Source of the DNA: Halolamina litorea
GTDB lineage: Archaea; Halobacteriota; Halobacteria; Halobacteriales; Haloferacaceae
Direction: 5' to 3'
Assembly: GCF_026616205.1 (NCBI RefSeq)
Contig: NZ_JANHGR010000001.1
Span: 1,426,001 to 1,490,000 of the forward strand
Length of the DNA stretch: 64,000 bases
Shown here in pieces: positions 33,234 to 41,556 of this stretch. How positions within the stretch are numbered: the first letter of the stretch is position 1; each line of letters begins with the position of its first letter. The position numbers and the translations under genes were made by a program. The notes beneath the pieces were generated by a model, which worked only from the letters and a program-made list of their open reading frames with translations, was not told the DNA's origin and did not search any database.

Positions 33234-34145
33234 ATGCCGGCAATCCAGACACATCGCGTCTCCAAGCGATACGGGGACGTCACGGCGGTCGACCGGGTCG
33301 ACCTCACGGTCGAGAAGGGAGAGATATTCGGCTTCCTCGGCCACAACGGCGCCGGGAAGTCGACGGTGATCAACATGCTGCTCGACTTCGCGCGGCCCAC
33401 CGAGGGCCGCGTCGAGGTGTTCGGCATGGACGCCCGCGAGGAGAGCGTCGCCGTGCGGGAGCACATGGGCGTGCTGCCGGAGGGCTACGACGTCTACGAC
33501 CGCCTCACCGGTCGCCAGCACCTCCAGTTCGCCGCGGAGTCGAAGGGCGTCGAGGTGGAACCGGTGGCGCTGGCCGAGCGCGTCGGCATCCGGGACGCCA
33601 TCGACCGCCCGGCCGGCGGCTACTCGAAGGGGATGGCCCAACGGCTGGTGCTCGGAATGGCCCTGATCGGTGAGCCCGACCTGTTGATCCTCGACGAACC
33701 GACCTCGGGGCTCGATCCGGGCGGCGCCCGACGGATGCGCGAGATCATCCACGAGGAGAACGAACGCGGCGCGACCGTCTTCTTCTCCAGTCACATCCTC
33801 GAACAGATCGAGGCGGTCTGTGACCGCGTGGGCATCATGCACGAGGGGCGGCTACAGGCCGTCGACACCATCGACGCGCTGCGGGACGCCGTGGCGGGCG
33901 GGACGAAGCTCCGCGTGACCGTCGACGACCCGAGCGAGGCCCACCTCGACACGATAGAGGGCGTCGACGGCGTCGACGCGGCATGGATCGAGGACGAGGC
34001 GTTCTCGGTCACCTGTCCGAACGACGTGAAGATGGACGTGCTGGTCGCGCTCGACGACGCCGGCGTCGACGTGCTCGACTTCTCCACCGAGGAGGCCTCG
34101 CTGGAGGACCTGTTCGTGGAGTACACTCGCGAGGGAGGGCAGTGA
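33234..34145 (+). CDS. ABC transporter ATP-binding protein
   Basis: 303 residues from the ATG at 33234 (a GTG at 33231 is also possible). Walker A is GHNGAGKST, the signature is YSKGMAQRL, Walker B is LLILDEPTSGLDP, and the H-switch is in SSHIL. A C-terminal accessory domain follows. It resembles the ATPase at 11366 closely in several stretches (FSSHILxQ, EASLEDLF versus DTGSLESVF). It overlaps the next permease gene by four bases. This is a NosF/CcmA-like exporter ATPase of unknown substrate. Confidence 0.95.
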   Translation: MPAIQTHRVSKRYGDVTAVDRVDLTVEKGEIFGFLGHNGAGKSTVINMLLDFARPTEGRVEVFGMDAREESVAVREHMGVLPEGYDVYDRLTGRQHLQFAAESKGVEVEPVALAERVGIRDAIDRPAGGYSKGMAQRLVLGMALIGEPDLLILDEPTSGLDPGGARRMREIIHEENERGATVFFSSHILEQIEAVCDRVGIMHEGRLQAVDTIDALRDAVAGGTKLRVTVDDPSEAHLDTIEGVDGVDAAWIEDEAFSVTCPNDVKMDVLVALDDAGVDVLDFSTEEASLEDLFVEYTREGGQ

Positions 34146-34963
34146 GTTGGGCCGTCGTCGCCCGCAAGGAACTGCGGGACGTGCGAGGCTCGCGGCGCAC
34201 ACGCTGGCTGCTCGGCGCGGTCGCGTTGCTGTTCGTCGTGGGCGGGTACCTGCTCCCGATATCGGGGTCCCCCGAGCCGACGAGCGCCGACTACGCCTCG
34301 TTCATGGTGAGCGTCGTCGCGCTGGTGGTGCCGCTGGTCGGCCTGCTGCTCGGCCACCGAACCATCGTCGGCGAGCGCGCCTCGGGCCGGCTGACGCTGT
34401 TGCTCTCGCTGCCGTACGACCGGCTGGACGTGGTGGTGGGGAAGTTCCTCGCTCGCACGGCCGCGCTCGGCGCCGCCATCGCCGTCGGCGTCGTCGCCGG
34501 CGCCGCGCTGGTGAACTACCCGTTCGGGAGCTTCGAGGCGGGGACCGTCGGCGCGTTCCTGCTCGGGACGCTGCTGTACGGCGCCGCGTTCGTCGGCGTC
34601 GGCCTCGCGGTGTCGACGGCGACGACCTCGACGGCCGTCGCCAGCAGCGCCGCGTTCGGTGTCTTCGTCCTGTTCGTCGCGGTCTGGTCGCAGCTCCGCG
34701 GGGTGTTCCTGGCGCTGCTCGACTATCTCGGACTCGCCGACGGCACGATGCCCGACTGGGCGCTGTTCCTCTACGGCGCCGAGCCGGGGATGAGCTACCG
34801 CCGGCTCGTCGACGGCTTCTTCGCCGGCGTCGAGACGGGTCCGTACCTCGGTCCCGAGGCACCGTGGTACCTCGGGGAGTGGGTCGCCGCGGCCCTGCTG
34901 GCCTGCTGGGCGCTCGGCCCCGTGACGCTCGGCTACCTGCGGTTCCGGAGTACTGACCTATGA
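34142..34963 (+). CDS. ABC-2 type permease, third exporter (first)
   Basis: 273 residues from a GTG that overlaps the ATPase stop (GTGA): VSWAVVARKELRDVRG. About six membrane segments are visible, with the cytoplasmic GERASGRLTLLLSLPYDRLD between them. The KELRD start is typical of NosY-like permeases. It is homologous to the next gene. Confidence 0.92.
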   Translation: MSWAVVARKELRDVRGSRRTRWLLGAVALLFVVGGYLLPISGSPEPTSADYASFMVSVVALVVPLVGLLLGHRTIVGERASGRLTLLLSLPYDRLDVVVGKFLARTAALGAAIAVGVVAGAALVNYPFGSFEAGTVGAFLLGTLLYGAAFVGVGLAVSTATTSTAVASSAAFGVFVLFVAVWSQLRGVFLALLDYLGLADGTMPDWALFLYGAEPGMSYRRLVDGFFAGVETGPYLGPEAPWYLGEWVAAALLACWALGPVTLGYLRFRSTDL

Positions 34964-35024
34964 CTCGGTACAGTCACCGTTCCGGATCCGGACCGGCGAC
35001 CGGCCGACTGACCGGGGGTCGCCG

Positions 35025-35846
35025 ATGAGTTGGCGCGCTATCGCCCGGAACGACCTCCGCGGGGCGCTCGCCACCCGCGGGGTCTGGACGCTGACGGCCG
35101 GACTGCTCGCGCTGTTCGCGGGGCTGGGTTACGCCATTCCGCGACTCGCCGGCAGCCCCGAGGTGCCGTTCTCTGCGTACCTCGACCTGCTGGTCGAAAT
35201 CATCGTCCCGCTGTTCCCGCTGATCGGCCTCGTACTCGGCTCCCGAGCGGTCGTCGCCGGCCGGGCGTCGGGGACGGCCACGCTGGCGCTCTCGCTGCCG
35301 AACTCCCGGCGTGACCTGGTGATCGGCAAGTTCGTCGGGCGCGCGGCGGCGCTCGCCGGCGCGATCGCTGTCGCGGGCGCCCTCGCCGGCGCCTACCTCG
35401 TCGCTAGCTACGGCGACTTCGCGGCCGGCGACTTCCTGCTCGTGCTGCTGGCGACGTTCGGCTACACGCTGGCGTTCCTGGGACTGGCAGTCGGCCTCTC
35501 GACGGGCGTCGCCAGCCCACGCCGGGTCATCGGCGCCGCCTTCGGCGCGTACGTGGCGTTGGCGATGCTCTGGACCACGCTGGTCGACGCCGTGATGCTC
35601 GTCGCCTTTCGGTTCCGGGCGCCGATGGAGACGCCCACGTGGGTGGAGTTCGCCCGCTTCGTCGAACCGGGGACGAGCCTGCGCTACCTGCTGGCGACCG
35701 GGATGGGGGTCGGGACGGCACCCCCCGACGCCGTCGTCGGTACCGAACCGTTCGTCTCGACGGCCGGCGCGCTGACGGCGGTGATCGCTTGGACGGCGGT
35801 GCCGGTGCTCCTGGGCTACGCTCGCTTCGAGCGCAGCGAACTCTGA
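35025..35846 (+). CDS. ABC-2 type permease, third exporter (second)
   Basis: 273 residues, MSWRAIARNDLRGALATRG. The cytoplasmic GRASGTATLALSLPNSRRDL aligns with the matching stretch of the preceding permease, so the pair is a duplication. About six membrane helices are present. It is separated from the first permease by 61 bases. Together with the ATPase this gives a one-ATPase, two-permease exporter. Confidence 0.92.
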   Translation: MSWRAIARNDLRGALATRGVWTLTAGLLALFAGLGYAIPRLAGSPEVPFSAYLDLLVEIIVPLFPLIGLVLGSRAVVAGRASGTATLALSLPNSRRDLVIGKFVGRAAALAGAIAVAGALAGAYLVASYGDFAAGDFLLVLLATFGYTLAFLGLAVGLSTGVASPRRVIGAAFGAYVALAMLWTTLVDAVMLVAFRFRAPMETPTWVEFARFVEPGTSLRYLLATGMGVGTAPPDAVVGTEPFVSTAGALTAVIAWTAVPVLLGYARFERSEL

Positions 35847-35866
35847 AAAGGCGGTTTTCGGGCGAA

Positions 35867-36178
35867 TTAGGCGCGCTCGAAGCGATGGCGGACGATCCGG
35901 CTGTCGTCGTCCCACTCGAAGTCGTCGTGGGACATCTCGAGGATCTCCTTGTAGTGGTCGAGGTCCCGGGCGCCCTCGGCGCGGGCGTCCTCATCGGTCA
36001 TGTCGCCGAGTTTCCGCTCGGTCACGTCGACGATCTCGAAGGTGACGCCGTCGATCTCGAAGGTGTCGCCCTCACTGGCGTAGGCCTGCCCGCGGTGGAT
36101 CTGGGTGACCTCGCCCTCGAGGGCCTGTTGTCGCATTCGTTCGCTCGGGATCAGTTGTGCGGAGTGGTCGCTGCTCAT
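35867..36178 (-). CDS. ASCH-domain RNA-binding-like protein
   Basis: 103 residues from MSSDHSAQLIPSERMRQQAL. The order of a small beta-barrel (GEVTQIHRGQAYASEGDTFE, VTFEIVDVTERKLGDM) and a C-terminal helix (DHYKEILEMSHDDFEWDDDS) fits the ASCH fold, a PUA-related domain that binds RNA or coactivator-type targets. No catalytic residues are evident. The long open frame upstream crosses the neighbour's promoter and is not coding. Confidence 0.8.
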   Translation of the reverse strand: MSSDHSAQLIPSERMRQQALEGEVTQIHRGQAYASEGDTFEIDGVTFEIVDVTERKLGDMTDEDARAEGARDLDHYKEILEMSHDDFEWDDDSRIVRHRFERA

Positions 36179-36301
36179 CGTCGGACGTGGGGTCTCGCGG
36201 CGTAAATACCTCAGGACGGCGGAGAGCCAGCGGCCCGGAGCGCTCCCGGCGCCGACCGCCGCGGTCGCGGGACGTAAGCCCCCCCGGTGCCTACGGTGGG
36301 T

Positions 36302-36649
36302 ATGAGCGAAGCGTACGAGAAGCCCCACCGACTCGACACCGGCGACGAACTGGACGCCCTCGTCGCCGAGTGTGACGTGCTCCTCGTGGATTTCTACACC
36401 AAGGGCTGCACGCTCTGTCAGTCTATCGAGCCGATCGTGGGCAACGTCGCCCGCGCGACGACGGCGACCGTGGCGATGCTGAACCCACAGACCGACCTCG
36501 ACCTCGTCGACGAGTACGACATCAAAGGCGTACCGACGCTGCTGCTGTTCGAGGACGGCGAACTCGTCGGCCGGATGGCCAGCGGCTTCGAAGGGACCGA
36601 GGTGGTCGTGACGTTCGTCACCGAGAACAGTTCGGCCGAGCGGCGGTAG
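36302..36649 (+). CDS. Thioredoxin-like protein
   Basis: 115 residues from MSEAYEKPHRLDTGDELDAL. The redox site is CTLC in FYTKGCTLCQSIEP (the usual form is CGPC), and the cis-Pro loop is KGVPTLLLFEDGE. The fold order is complete. A changed dipeptide in CxxC often shifts redox potential or partner choice. It is a single gene. Confidence 0.9.
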   Translation: MSEAYEKPHRLDTGDELDALVAECDVLLVDFYTKGCTLCQSIEPIVGNVARATTATVAMLNPQTDLDLVDEYDIKGVPTLLLFEDGELVGRMASGFEGTEVVVTFVTENSSAERR

Positions 36650-36738
36650 GGCTCTCCTCGCCGACGACATCCCTCGAACCACCGCGGGATTCATGGCCAC
36701 GGACCTCCTACTCCGGTGTATGCACGGAACCGGGGTGA

Positions 36739-38070
36739 CCGCCAGCCATCCCTACTGATCGCGCCGTCGTCGCCAAGCGCGTCGACGAAGGCGAGGCCGA
36801 CCTCGAAGAGATCGCCGAACTGGCCCGCGCGGCGGGCTACGACGTCGTCGGTGAACTCACCCAGCGACGTACGCAGGACGCCGCCTACCACTTCGGCGAG
36901 GGGAAAGTCGACGAACTCGCGGCCCTCGTGCGTCGGACCGACGCCGACGCCGTCGTCGTCGACAACGAGATGGGCCCGTTCCAGACGTACAACATCGGCC
37001 AGAAACTGCCGGAGGGCGTCGACGTGCTCGACCGTTTCACCCTCATCCTCGAAGTGTTCGGCCAGCGCGCCCAGACACGGAAGGCCCAACTCCAGGTCGA
37101 ACTCGCGGAACTGCGCTACGAACTCCCCCGGGCCGAGGCCAAAGCCAGCCTCGCGAAGCGCGACGAGCGGCCGGGGTTCATGGGGCTCGGGGAGTACGAC
37201 GAGTCCCGCGAACAGGACATCAAGAACCGCATCTCGCGTATCTCGGAGGAACTGGACCGGATCGCCGAGAAGGAGGAGAAGCGCCGGTCCCAGCGCCGCG
37301 ATCAGGGGTTCGACCTCGTCGCCCTGGCGGGGTACACCAACGCCGGGAAGTCGACGCTGCTCCGGCGCCTCGCCAGCGAACTCGATGTGGACGAGAACGA
37401 ACAGCGTCACCCGGATTTGGACACGACCGCCGAGTCCGAGGACAAACTGTTCACCACGCTCGGGACCACGACCCGGAAAGCCGACACCGGCACCAGGGAG
37501 GTGCTGCTGACCGACACCGTCGGGTTCGTCTCGGACCTCCCCCACTGGCTCGTGGAGTCGTTCAAGTCGACGCTCGATTCGGTGTACTACGCCGACCTCG
37601 TGCTGCTGGTCGTCGACGCCTCCGAGCCCGTCGAGGCGATGCGCGAGAAGCTCGTCACCTCCCACGACACCCTCAGCGACCGCAACGAAGCGCCGATCGT
37701 GACGGTGTTCAACAAGGCAGACAAGCTGAACAAGCCCGAGATCGACCGCCGCAAGCGCGCGCTCTCGGCGCTGGCGCCCGCCCCCATCGTCGTCTCGGGG
37801 AAGACCGGCGAGGGCGTCGACGCGCTCCGGCGCCGGGTCGAACGAGAGCTTCCGGATTGGGAGCGCGAACGGCTGCTCCTCCCCGTGACCGACGAGGCGA
37901 TGAGCGTCGTCTCGTGGATCCACGACAACGGGAACGTCCACGAGGAGAGCTACGGCGACGAACAGGTGACCGTGGAGTTCGAGGCGCCGCCGGCGGTGGT
38001 GTCGAAGGCCCGTTCGAAGGCCGCCGACGTGGAGCGCCCGACCGTCGACGCCGACGCCGGCGGGGCCTGA
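36739..38070 (+). CDS. hflX: GTPase HflX, start codon missing or displaced
   Basis: GTP-binding protein of the HflX family, associated with rescue of stalled ribosomes. Visible elements are the N-terminal domain (ELTQRRTQDAAYHFGEGKVD), the GFMGLGEYDESREQ linker, P-loop ALAGYTNAGKSTLL, G3 DTVGFVSDLP and G4 NKAD. Homology is already clear at codon 36763 (AVVAKRVDEG), but no ATG, GTG or TTG precedes it in frame before a TGA at 36736-36738. An ATG at 36720 is in another frame. The first usable start in frame is GTG 36928, which would delete about 55 conserved residues. Either one base is missing or extra near 36740, or a near-cognate start (e.g. ATC 36748) is used. Confidence 0.85.
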   Translation, partial: PPAIPTDRAVVAKRVDEGEADLEEIAELARAAGYDVVGELTQRRTQDAAYHFGEGKVDELAALVRRTDADAVVVDNEMGPFQTYNIGQKLPEGVDVLDRFTLILEVFGQRAQTRKAQLQVELAELRYELPRAEAKASLAKRDERPGFMGLGEYDESREQDIKNRISRISEELDRIAEKEEKRRSQRRDQGFDLVALAGYTNAGKSTLLRRLASELDVDENEQRHPDLDTTAESEDKLFTTLGTTTRKADTGTREVLLTDTVGFVSDLPHWLVESFKSTLDSVYYADLVLLVVDASEPVEAMREKLVTSHDTLSDRNEAPIVTVFNKADKLNKPEIDRRKRALSALAPAPIVVSGKTGEGVDALRRRVERELPDWERERLLLPVTDEAMSVVSWIHDNGNVHEESYGDEQVTVEFEAPPAVVSKARSKAADVERPTVDADAGGA

Positions 38071-38134
38071 GGATCGTTTCGGCGGCTACGTTCTTCGAAA
38101 AACACAATATTCGGGGCGGCGAGCGTCGTCGTGG

Positions 38135-38584
38135 ATGCCCGACGATATCCCGATCGAGTGGCCGCTGTACGGTGCTACACCGTCCCGGGCCGGCCGCGGG
38201 GCCGACACCGACGGCGGCCCCTCGGGGAACGAGTGGCGCTTCGAGGCCGGCGGGCCGGTGTTTTCGTCGCCGGCAGTCGCCGATGGGACCGTCTACGTCG
38301 GCAGCTACGACACCCATCTGCACGCCATCGACGCCGAGGACGGCACCGAACGCTGGCGCTTCGGGACCGGCGACTGGGTGAACTCCTCGCCAGCCGTCGC
38401 CGGCAACAACGTCTACGTCGGGAGTAACGACGGCTCCCTGTACGCGGTGGACTCAGCGGAGGGAACCGAACGCTGGCAGGTGGAGACGGGCGACCCGGTT
38501 TACTCGTCGCCGGCGGTCCGCGACGGCACCGTCTACGTCGGGAGCCACGACGGTTGCGTCTACGCGACGCCCGTGTCGGAGTAG
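38135..38584 (+). CDS. Small PQQ-like beta-propeller repeat protein
   Basis: 149 residues with three tandem repeats of the form PVFSSPAVADGTVYVGSxDxxLYAxDxxxGTERW. These are PQQ-like blades, too few for a closed propeller of seven or eight blades unless it oligomerises. There is no signal peptide, although related haloarchaeal proteins are often exported. A TATA-like AATATTC lies 25-30 bases upstream. The function is unknown. Confidence 0.85.
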   Translation: MPDDIPIEWPLYGATPSRAGRGADTDGGPSGNEWRFEAGGPVFSSPAVADGTVYVGSYDTHLHAIDAEDGTERWRFGTGDWVNSSPAVAGNNVYVGSNDGSLYAVDSAEGTERWQVETGDPVYSSPAVRDGTVYVGSHDGCVYATPVSE

Positions 38585-38610
38585 TCGACGCCGCGCCAGT
38601 CTGTCAGTCG

Positions 38611-39156
38611 CTACAGCTCCCGCTTCTCCTTACTCACGACCTCGACGCCCGAAATCTCGGTTCCGGGGTAGCCGCTCGCTTCGACCTCGTCGCTCTCGTC
38701 GACGACCTCCTTCTCGGCGGCTTTCACCATGTCCCAGACGACGCCGAGCCCGGTCGTCACGCCCTGAATCGCCTCCATCTCGCAGCCGGTCTTTCCCGTC
38801 GTCTCGACGGCGACTTCGAGGTCGATCCGGCCGTCCTCGACGGCGAACTCCGTCTCGACGTTCGTGATCGGGATCTGGTGACACATCGGGATCGTCTCCC
38901 AGGTGTGTTTGACGGCCTGAATCGCGCCGATCCGGGCGGTCGCGAGCACGTCGCCCTTCCCGAGTGCGTCGTCACGGACGGCGTCGATCGTCGACTCGGT
39001 CAGGTGGATCTCCCCCCGAGCGACCGCGCGCCGGCCGGTGTCGGGCTTCTCGCCCACGTCGACCATCTGCACGTCGCCGTCGTCGGTGGTGTGGGTCAGT
39101 TCGTCGCCGGAATCGGCGCCGGTAGCGTCACCGGCGGCGTCTGAATCCTCACGCAT
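38611..39156 (-). CDS. moaC: Cyclic pyranopterin monophosphate synthase, MoaC
   Basis: 181 residues. Molybdenum cofactor biosynthesis: converts the cyclised GTP intermediate to cPMP. The signature MCHQIPI and the catalytic region KTGCEMEAIQGVTTGLGVVWDM (split here by fold) match the family, with HTWETIPMCHQ before it. An acidic, disordered N-terminus of about 20 residues is a haloarchaeal addition. It overlaps the preceding NnrD/E gene by eight bases, so the two are co-translated. Confidence 0.95.
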   Translation of the reverse strand: MREDSDAAGDATGADSGDELTHTTDDGDVQMVDVGEKPDTGRRAVARGEIHLTESTIDAVRDDALGKGDVLATARIGAIQAVKHTWETIPMCHQIPITNVETEFAVEDGRIDLEVAVETTGKTGCEMEAIQGVTTGLGVVWDMVKAAEKEVVDESDEVEASGYPGTEISGVEVVSKEKREL

Positions 39157-40603
39157 CGTCGTCCCCTTCGAGGGCCACCGGGATGGTCTCTTGGAGTTCC
39201 GTCGCGCGGAGGCCCTTCCCGCGGTCGAGCAGTTCGGCGGCGCGGCCGTTGACGTAGCTGCCGACGCAGGCCGCCTCGAACGACTCGGCGCGGGCCAGCA
39301 GCGCGGCGACGACGCCGGCGAGCGTGTCGCCGGTGCCCCCGACGGTCATTCCCGGCGTGCCGGCCCGGCAGCGCCGCACCGTCTCGCCGTCGGTGATCAC
39401 GTCGACCGTCCCCTTCGCGAGGACGGTGTGGCCCAGTTCGGCGGCGAGGTCGCGGATCTCCTCGGCCGCGGCAACGAGGTCGTCCGTCTCGGGACCGCCG
39501 AGTTCGGCCAGTTCGGATCGGTTCGGCGTGAGCAGCAGTTCGGCGTCCGTGTCCACCTCGGGCACCAACGCCAGCGCGTCGGCGTCGACGACCGCGGTGC
39601 CTGAGTAGTCGGCGAGGAACTGCCGGGCGGCTTCCTCCGTCTCGGGATGGCGGCCGAGACCCGGGCCGAGAACGACGGTGTCGTCGTGGCGCTCCGCAGT
39701 ATCGACGAGCGCCGGGACCTGCGCGGGCGTGAGGTGGTCCGCCGCGTCGTCGGTGTCGCCGCCGTCGCCGTAGGGCTGCACGATCAGGTCCTCCGAGTAG
39801 CCGGCGATCGGTTCGAACACCGACTCGGGACAGGCGACGAACGCCAGGTCGGCACCCGCGGAGAGCGACGCGCCGGCGGCGAGGGCGGGCGCGCCGGTGT
39901 AGGGCCCGCCGCCGATCACGAACGTCCGCCCGCTGTCGCCCTTGTGGTCGCCGACGCCGCCGAGGACGGCTACGTCGCCCGGTCCGACGACCTCCTCGGC
40001 CGCGGCCGGGATGCCGATATCGGCGACGGTCACGTCGGGGTGGTCGGCGAGACCGGGTTTCAGGTCGTGGAAGGTGACGACGTGCTCGGCGTCGACGGCG
40101 CCCGGTGTGGCGTCGCCCGAATCGGGGTCGACGCCGGAGGGAACGTCGACGGCGAGGACCGGCGCCCCGGCGTCGGTGATCGCACGGGCGACGCTGGATT
40201 CAGGCTCCCGGAGGTCGCCGGTGATCCCCGTGCCGAGCATCGCGTCGACGATCAGGTCGGGGTCGTCGAGGGCGAACTCGCGGGAGTCACCGACGGCCTC
40301 GGCGTCGATCCCGGCGCTGTCGAGAGCGTCCCAGTTCGCCCGGGCGACGTCGGTCGTGATGCTCTCGGGACGGCCGAGCAGGTGGACGCGAACGTCGCGG
40401 TCCGTGAGGAAGCGCGCGGCAACGAGCGCGTCGCCGCCGTTGTTGCCGCGGCCACAGGCGAGCGCTACGCGGTCGCCCGGGTCGGTGAGGTCGCGGACTC
40501 GCCGGGCGACGGCGTTGCCCGAGGACTCCATCAGCGCGCGCAACGGGACGCCGAGCGCCGAAGCGTTGCGGTCGACGGCGGCCATGCGTCGGCTCGTGAT
40601 CAT
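39149..40603 (-). CDS. nnrD: Bifunctional NAD(P)H-hydrate epimerase / ADP-dependent dehydratase
   Basis: 484 residues with two domains. The N-terminal YjeF_N epimerase domain (about residues 1-215) has ACGRGNNGGDALVAARFL and DAMLGTGITGD. The C-terminal ribokinase-like dehydratase (about 225-480) has VIGGGPYTGAPALAA, GPGLGR and the catalytic GTGDTLAGVVAALL. It repairs damaged NADHX/NADPHX. The start at 40603 (MITSRRMAAVDRN) may be six codons too early, the second Met being closer to the usual N-terminus. It overlaps moaC downstream. Confidence 0.95.
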   Translation of the reverse strand: MITSRRMAAVDRNASALGVPLRALMESSGNAVARRVRDLTDPGDRVALACGRGNNGGDALVAARFLTDRDVRVHLLGRPESITTDVARANWDALDSAGIDAEAVGDSREFALDDPDLIVDAMLGTGITGDLREPESSVARAITDAGAPVLAVDVPSGVDPDSGDATPGAVDAEHVVTFHDLKPGLADHPDVTVADIGIPAAAEEVVGPGDVAVLGGVGDHKGDSGRTFVIGGGPYTGAPALAAGASLSAGADLAFVACPESVFEPIAGYSEDLIVQPYGDGGDTDDAADHLTPAQVPALVDTAERHDDTVVLGPGLGRHPETEEAARQFLADYSGTAVVDADALALVPEVDTDAELLLTPNRSELAELGGPETDDLVAAAEEIRDLAAELGHTVLAKGTVDVITDGETVRRCRAGTPGMTVGGTGDTLAGVVAALLARAESFEAACVGSYVNGRAAELLDRGKGLRATELQETIPVALEGDDDA

Positions 40604-40700
40604 GTCGGCGGCTTCGGCGTGGGGCGGATTAAGGGTAGTGGGGAGTTCGGTCCGGCGACGGCGCCGGAACGCATACCCGACCCGCGCCCTGACGGGGGGT

Positions 40701-41528
40701 GTGAAGCAGTACCCGCCGATCCCGACCGTCGGCGATGACGACGCCCCGGCGTTCGCGGGACACCGCTGGCTGCTAGAGGCGGTCGAGGGGTCGCCGCTGC
40801 GGTTCCAACTGCAGGCGTCGGGCGCGATCCGGTTCGGCGGCGAGCGCCGGGTGTACCGGGACGACGACGCGGTGCCGAGGGAGTGTCGTCGGGCGGTTCA
40901 GCACGTCCGCGAGCGACTGGATCGGGAGGCCCTCCGCGCTGCCGTCCCGGACGTGACGGCGCTCACCTTCGTCGGCTGGGCGACCCACCGCGAGCGGATC
41001 GACTACGAGTGGGCGCGGCTCCCGCCGTTCCTCGGCTTCGACGTACTCGCGGCCGACGGCGGCCCTCGGCCGCCCGACGCCGTCGAGAGCATCTTCGACC
41101 GATTGGGGCTCGACCCGATCAACGCGGTCGAACGGGAGGTCCACGGACGGGATTTCGACCCCGACAGCTACGCCTTCCCGGCGTCGGCGTGGTACGACGG
41201 CCCCGTGGCCGGGGTGTTGATCCGGGACAAACACGGCGGGTGCGCACGCCTCCCGAACGACGAGCTATCGGTGGCTCCCGCAGAACCGATCGGTGCGGAG
41301 GACCCGGAATCGCTGGCCGACGCGGTTGCGACCGAGCGCCGGTTCGAACAGGTCGCCACACGGCTCCGTGACCGGGGACAGGAAGCGACCGTCGACCGAC
41401 TGTGTGACGGGCTACTGGCGGACGTGTACCGGGAGGAACACGGGCGGCTGTTCACCGATGGGAACATCGAGGAGTCCGCCCTCCGGACCGCCGTCGTGCG
41501 GCGAGCACAGCGCTACCTCGGCGGCTGA
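40701..41528 (+). CDS. RNA-ligase-like protein with a degenerate nucleotidyl-transfer motif I
   Basis: 275 residues from a GTG at 40701 (VKQYPPIPTVGDDDAP). Segments resemble nucleotidyltransferase ligases: motif III-like FVGWATHRERIDYEWARLPP followed by FLGFDVL, and motif IV-like AGVLIRDKHGGCARL. At the motif I position the sequence is LLEAVEGSPLRF, so the usual Lys of EKxDG is Ala (about residue 27). The C-terminal 70 residues form a helical domain (VATERRFEQVATRLRDRGQE). Without the Lys it should not form an AMP-enzyme adduct. It might bind RNA or nucleotides in a non-catalytic role. The family assignment is by motif pattern only. Confidence 0.65.
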   Translation: MKQYPPIPTVGDDDAPAFAGHRWLLEAVEGSPLRFQLQASGAIRFGGERRVYRDDDAVPRECRRAVQHVRERLDREALRAAVPDVTALTFVGWATHRERIDYEWARLPPFLGFDVLAADGGPRPPDAVESIFDRLGLDPINAVEREVHGRDFDPDSYAFPASAWYDGPVAGVLIRDKHGGCARLPNDELSVAPAEPIGAEDPESLADAVATERRFEQVATRLRDRGQEATVDRLCDGLLADVYREEHGRLFTDGNIEESALRTAVVRRAQRYLGG

Positions 41529-41556
41529 GTCGCGGGCGCCGAAGACTCCGGAGCCG

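Noticed and set aside
33983-34141. Longer start for the first permease of the third exporter
   Set aside because: The extension lies inside the ATPase gene in another frame; the GTG that overlaps the ATPase stop is the natural start.
38098-38115. CACAATATT before the PQQ-repeat gene as another sulfur-island operator
   Set aside because: It coincides with the TATA position for that gene and lacks the flanking bases of the five island sites; treated as promoter sequence.
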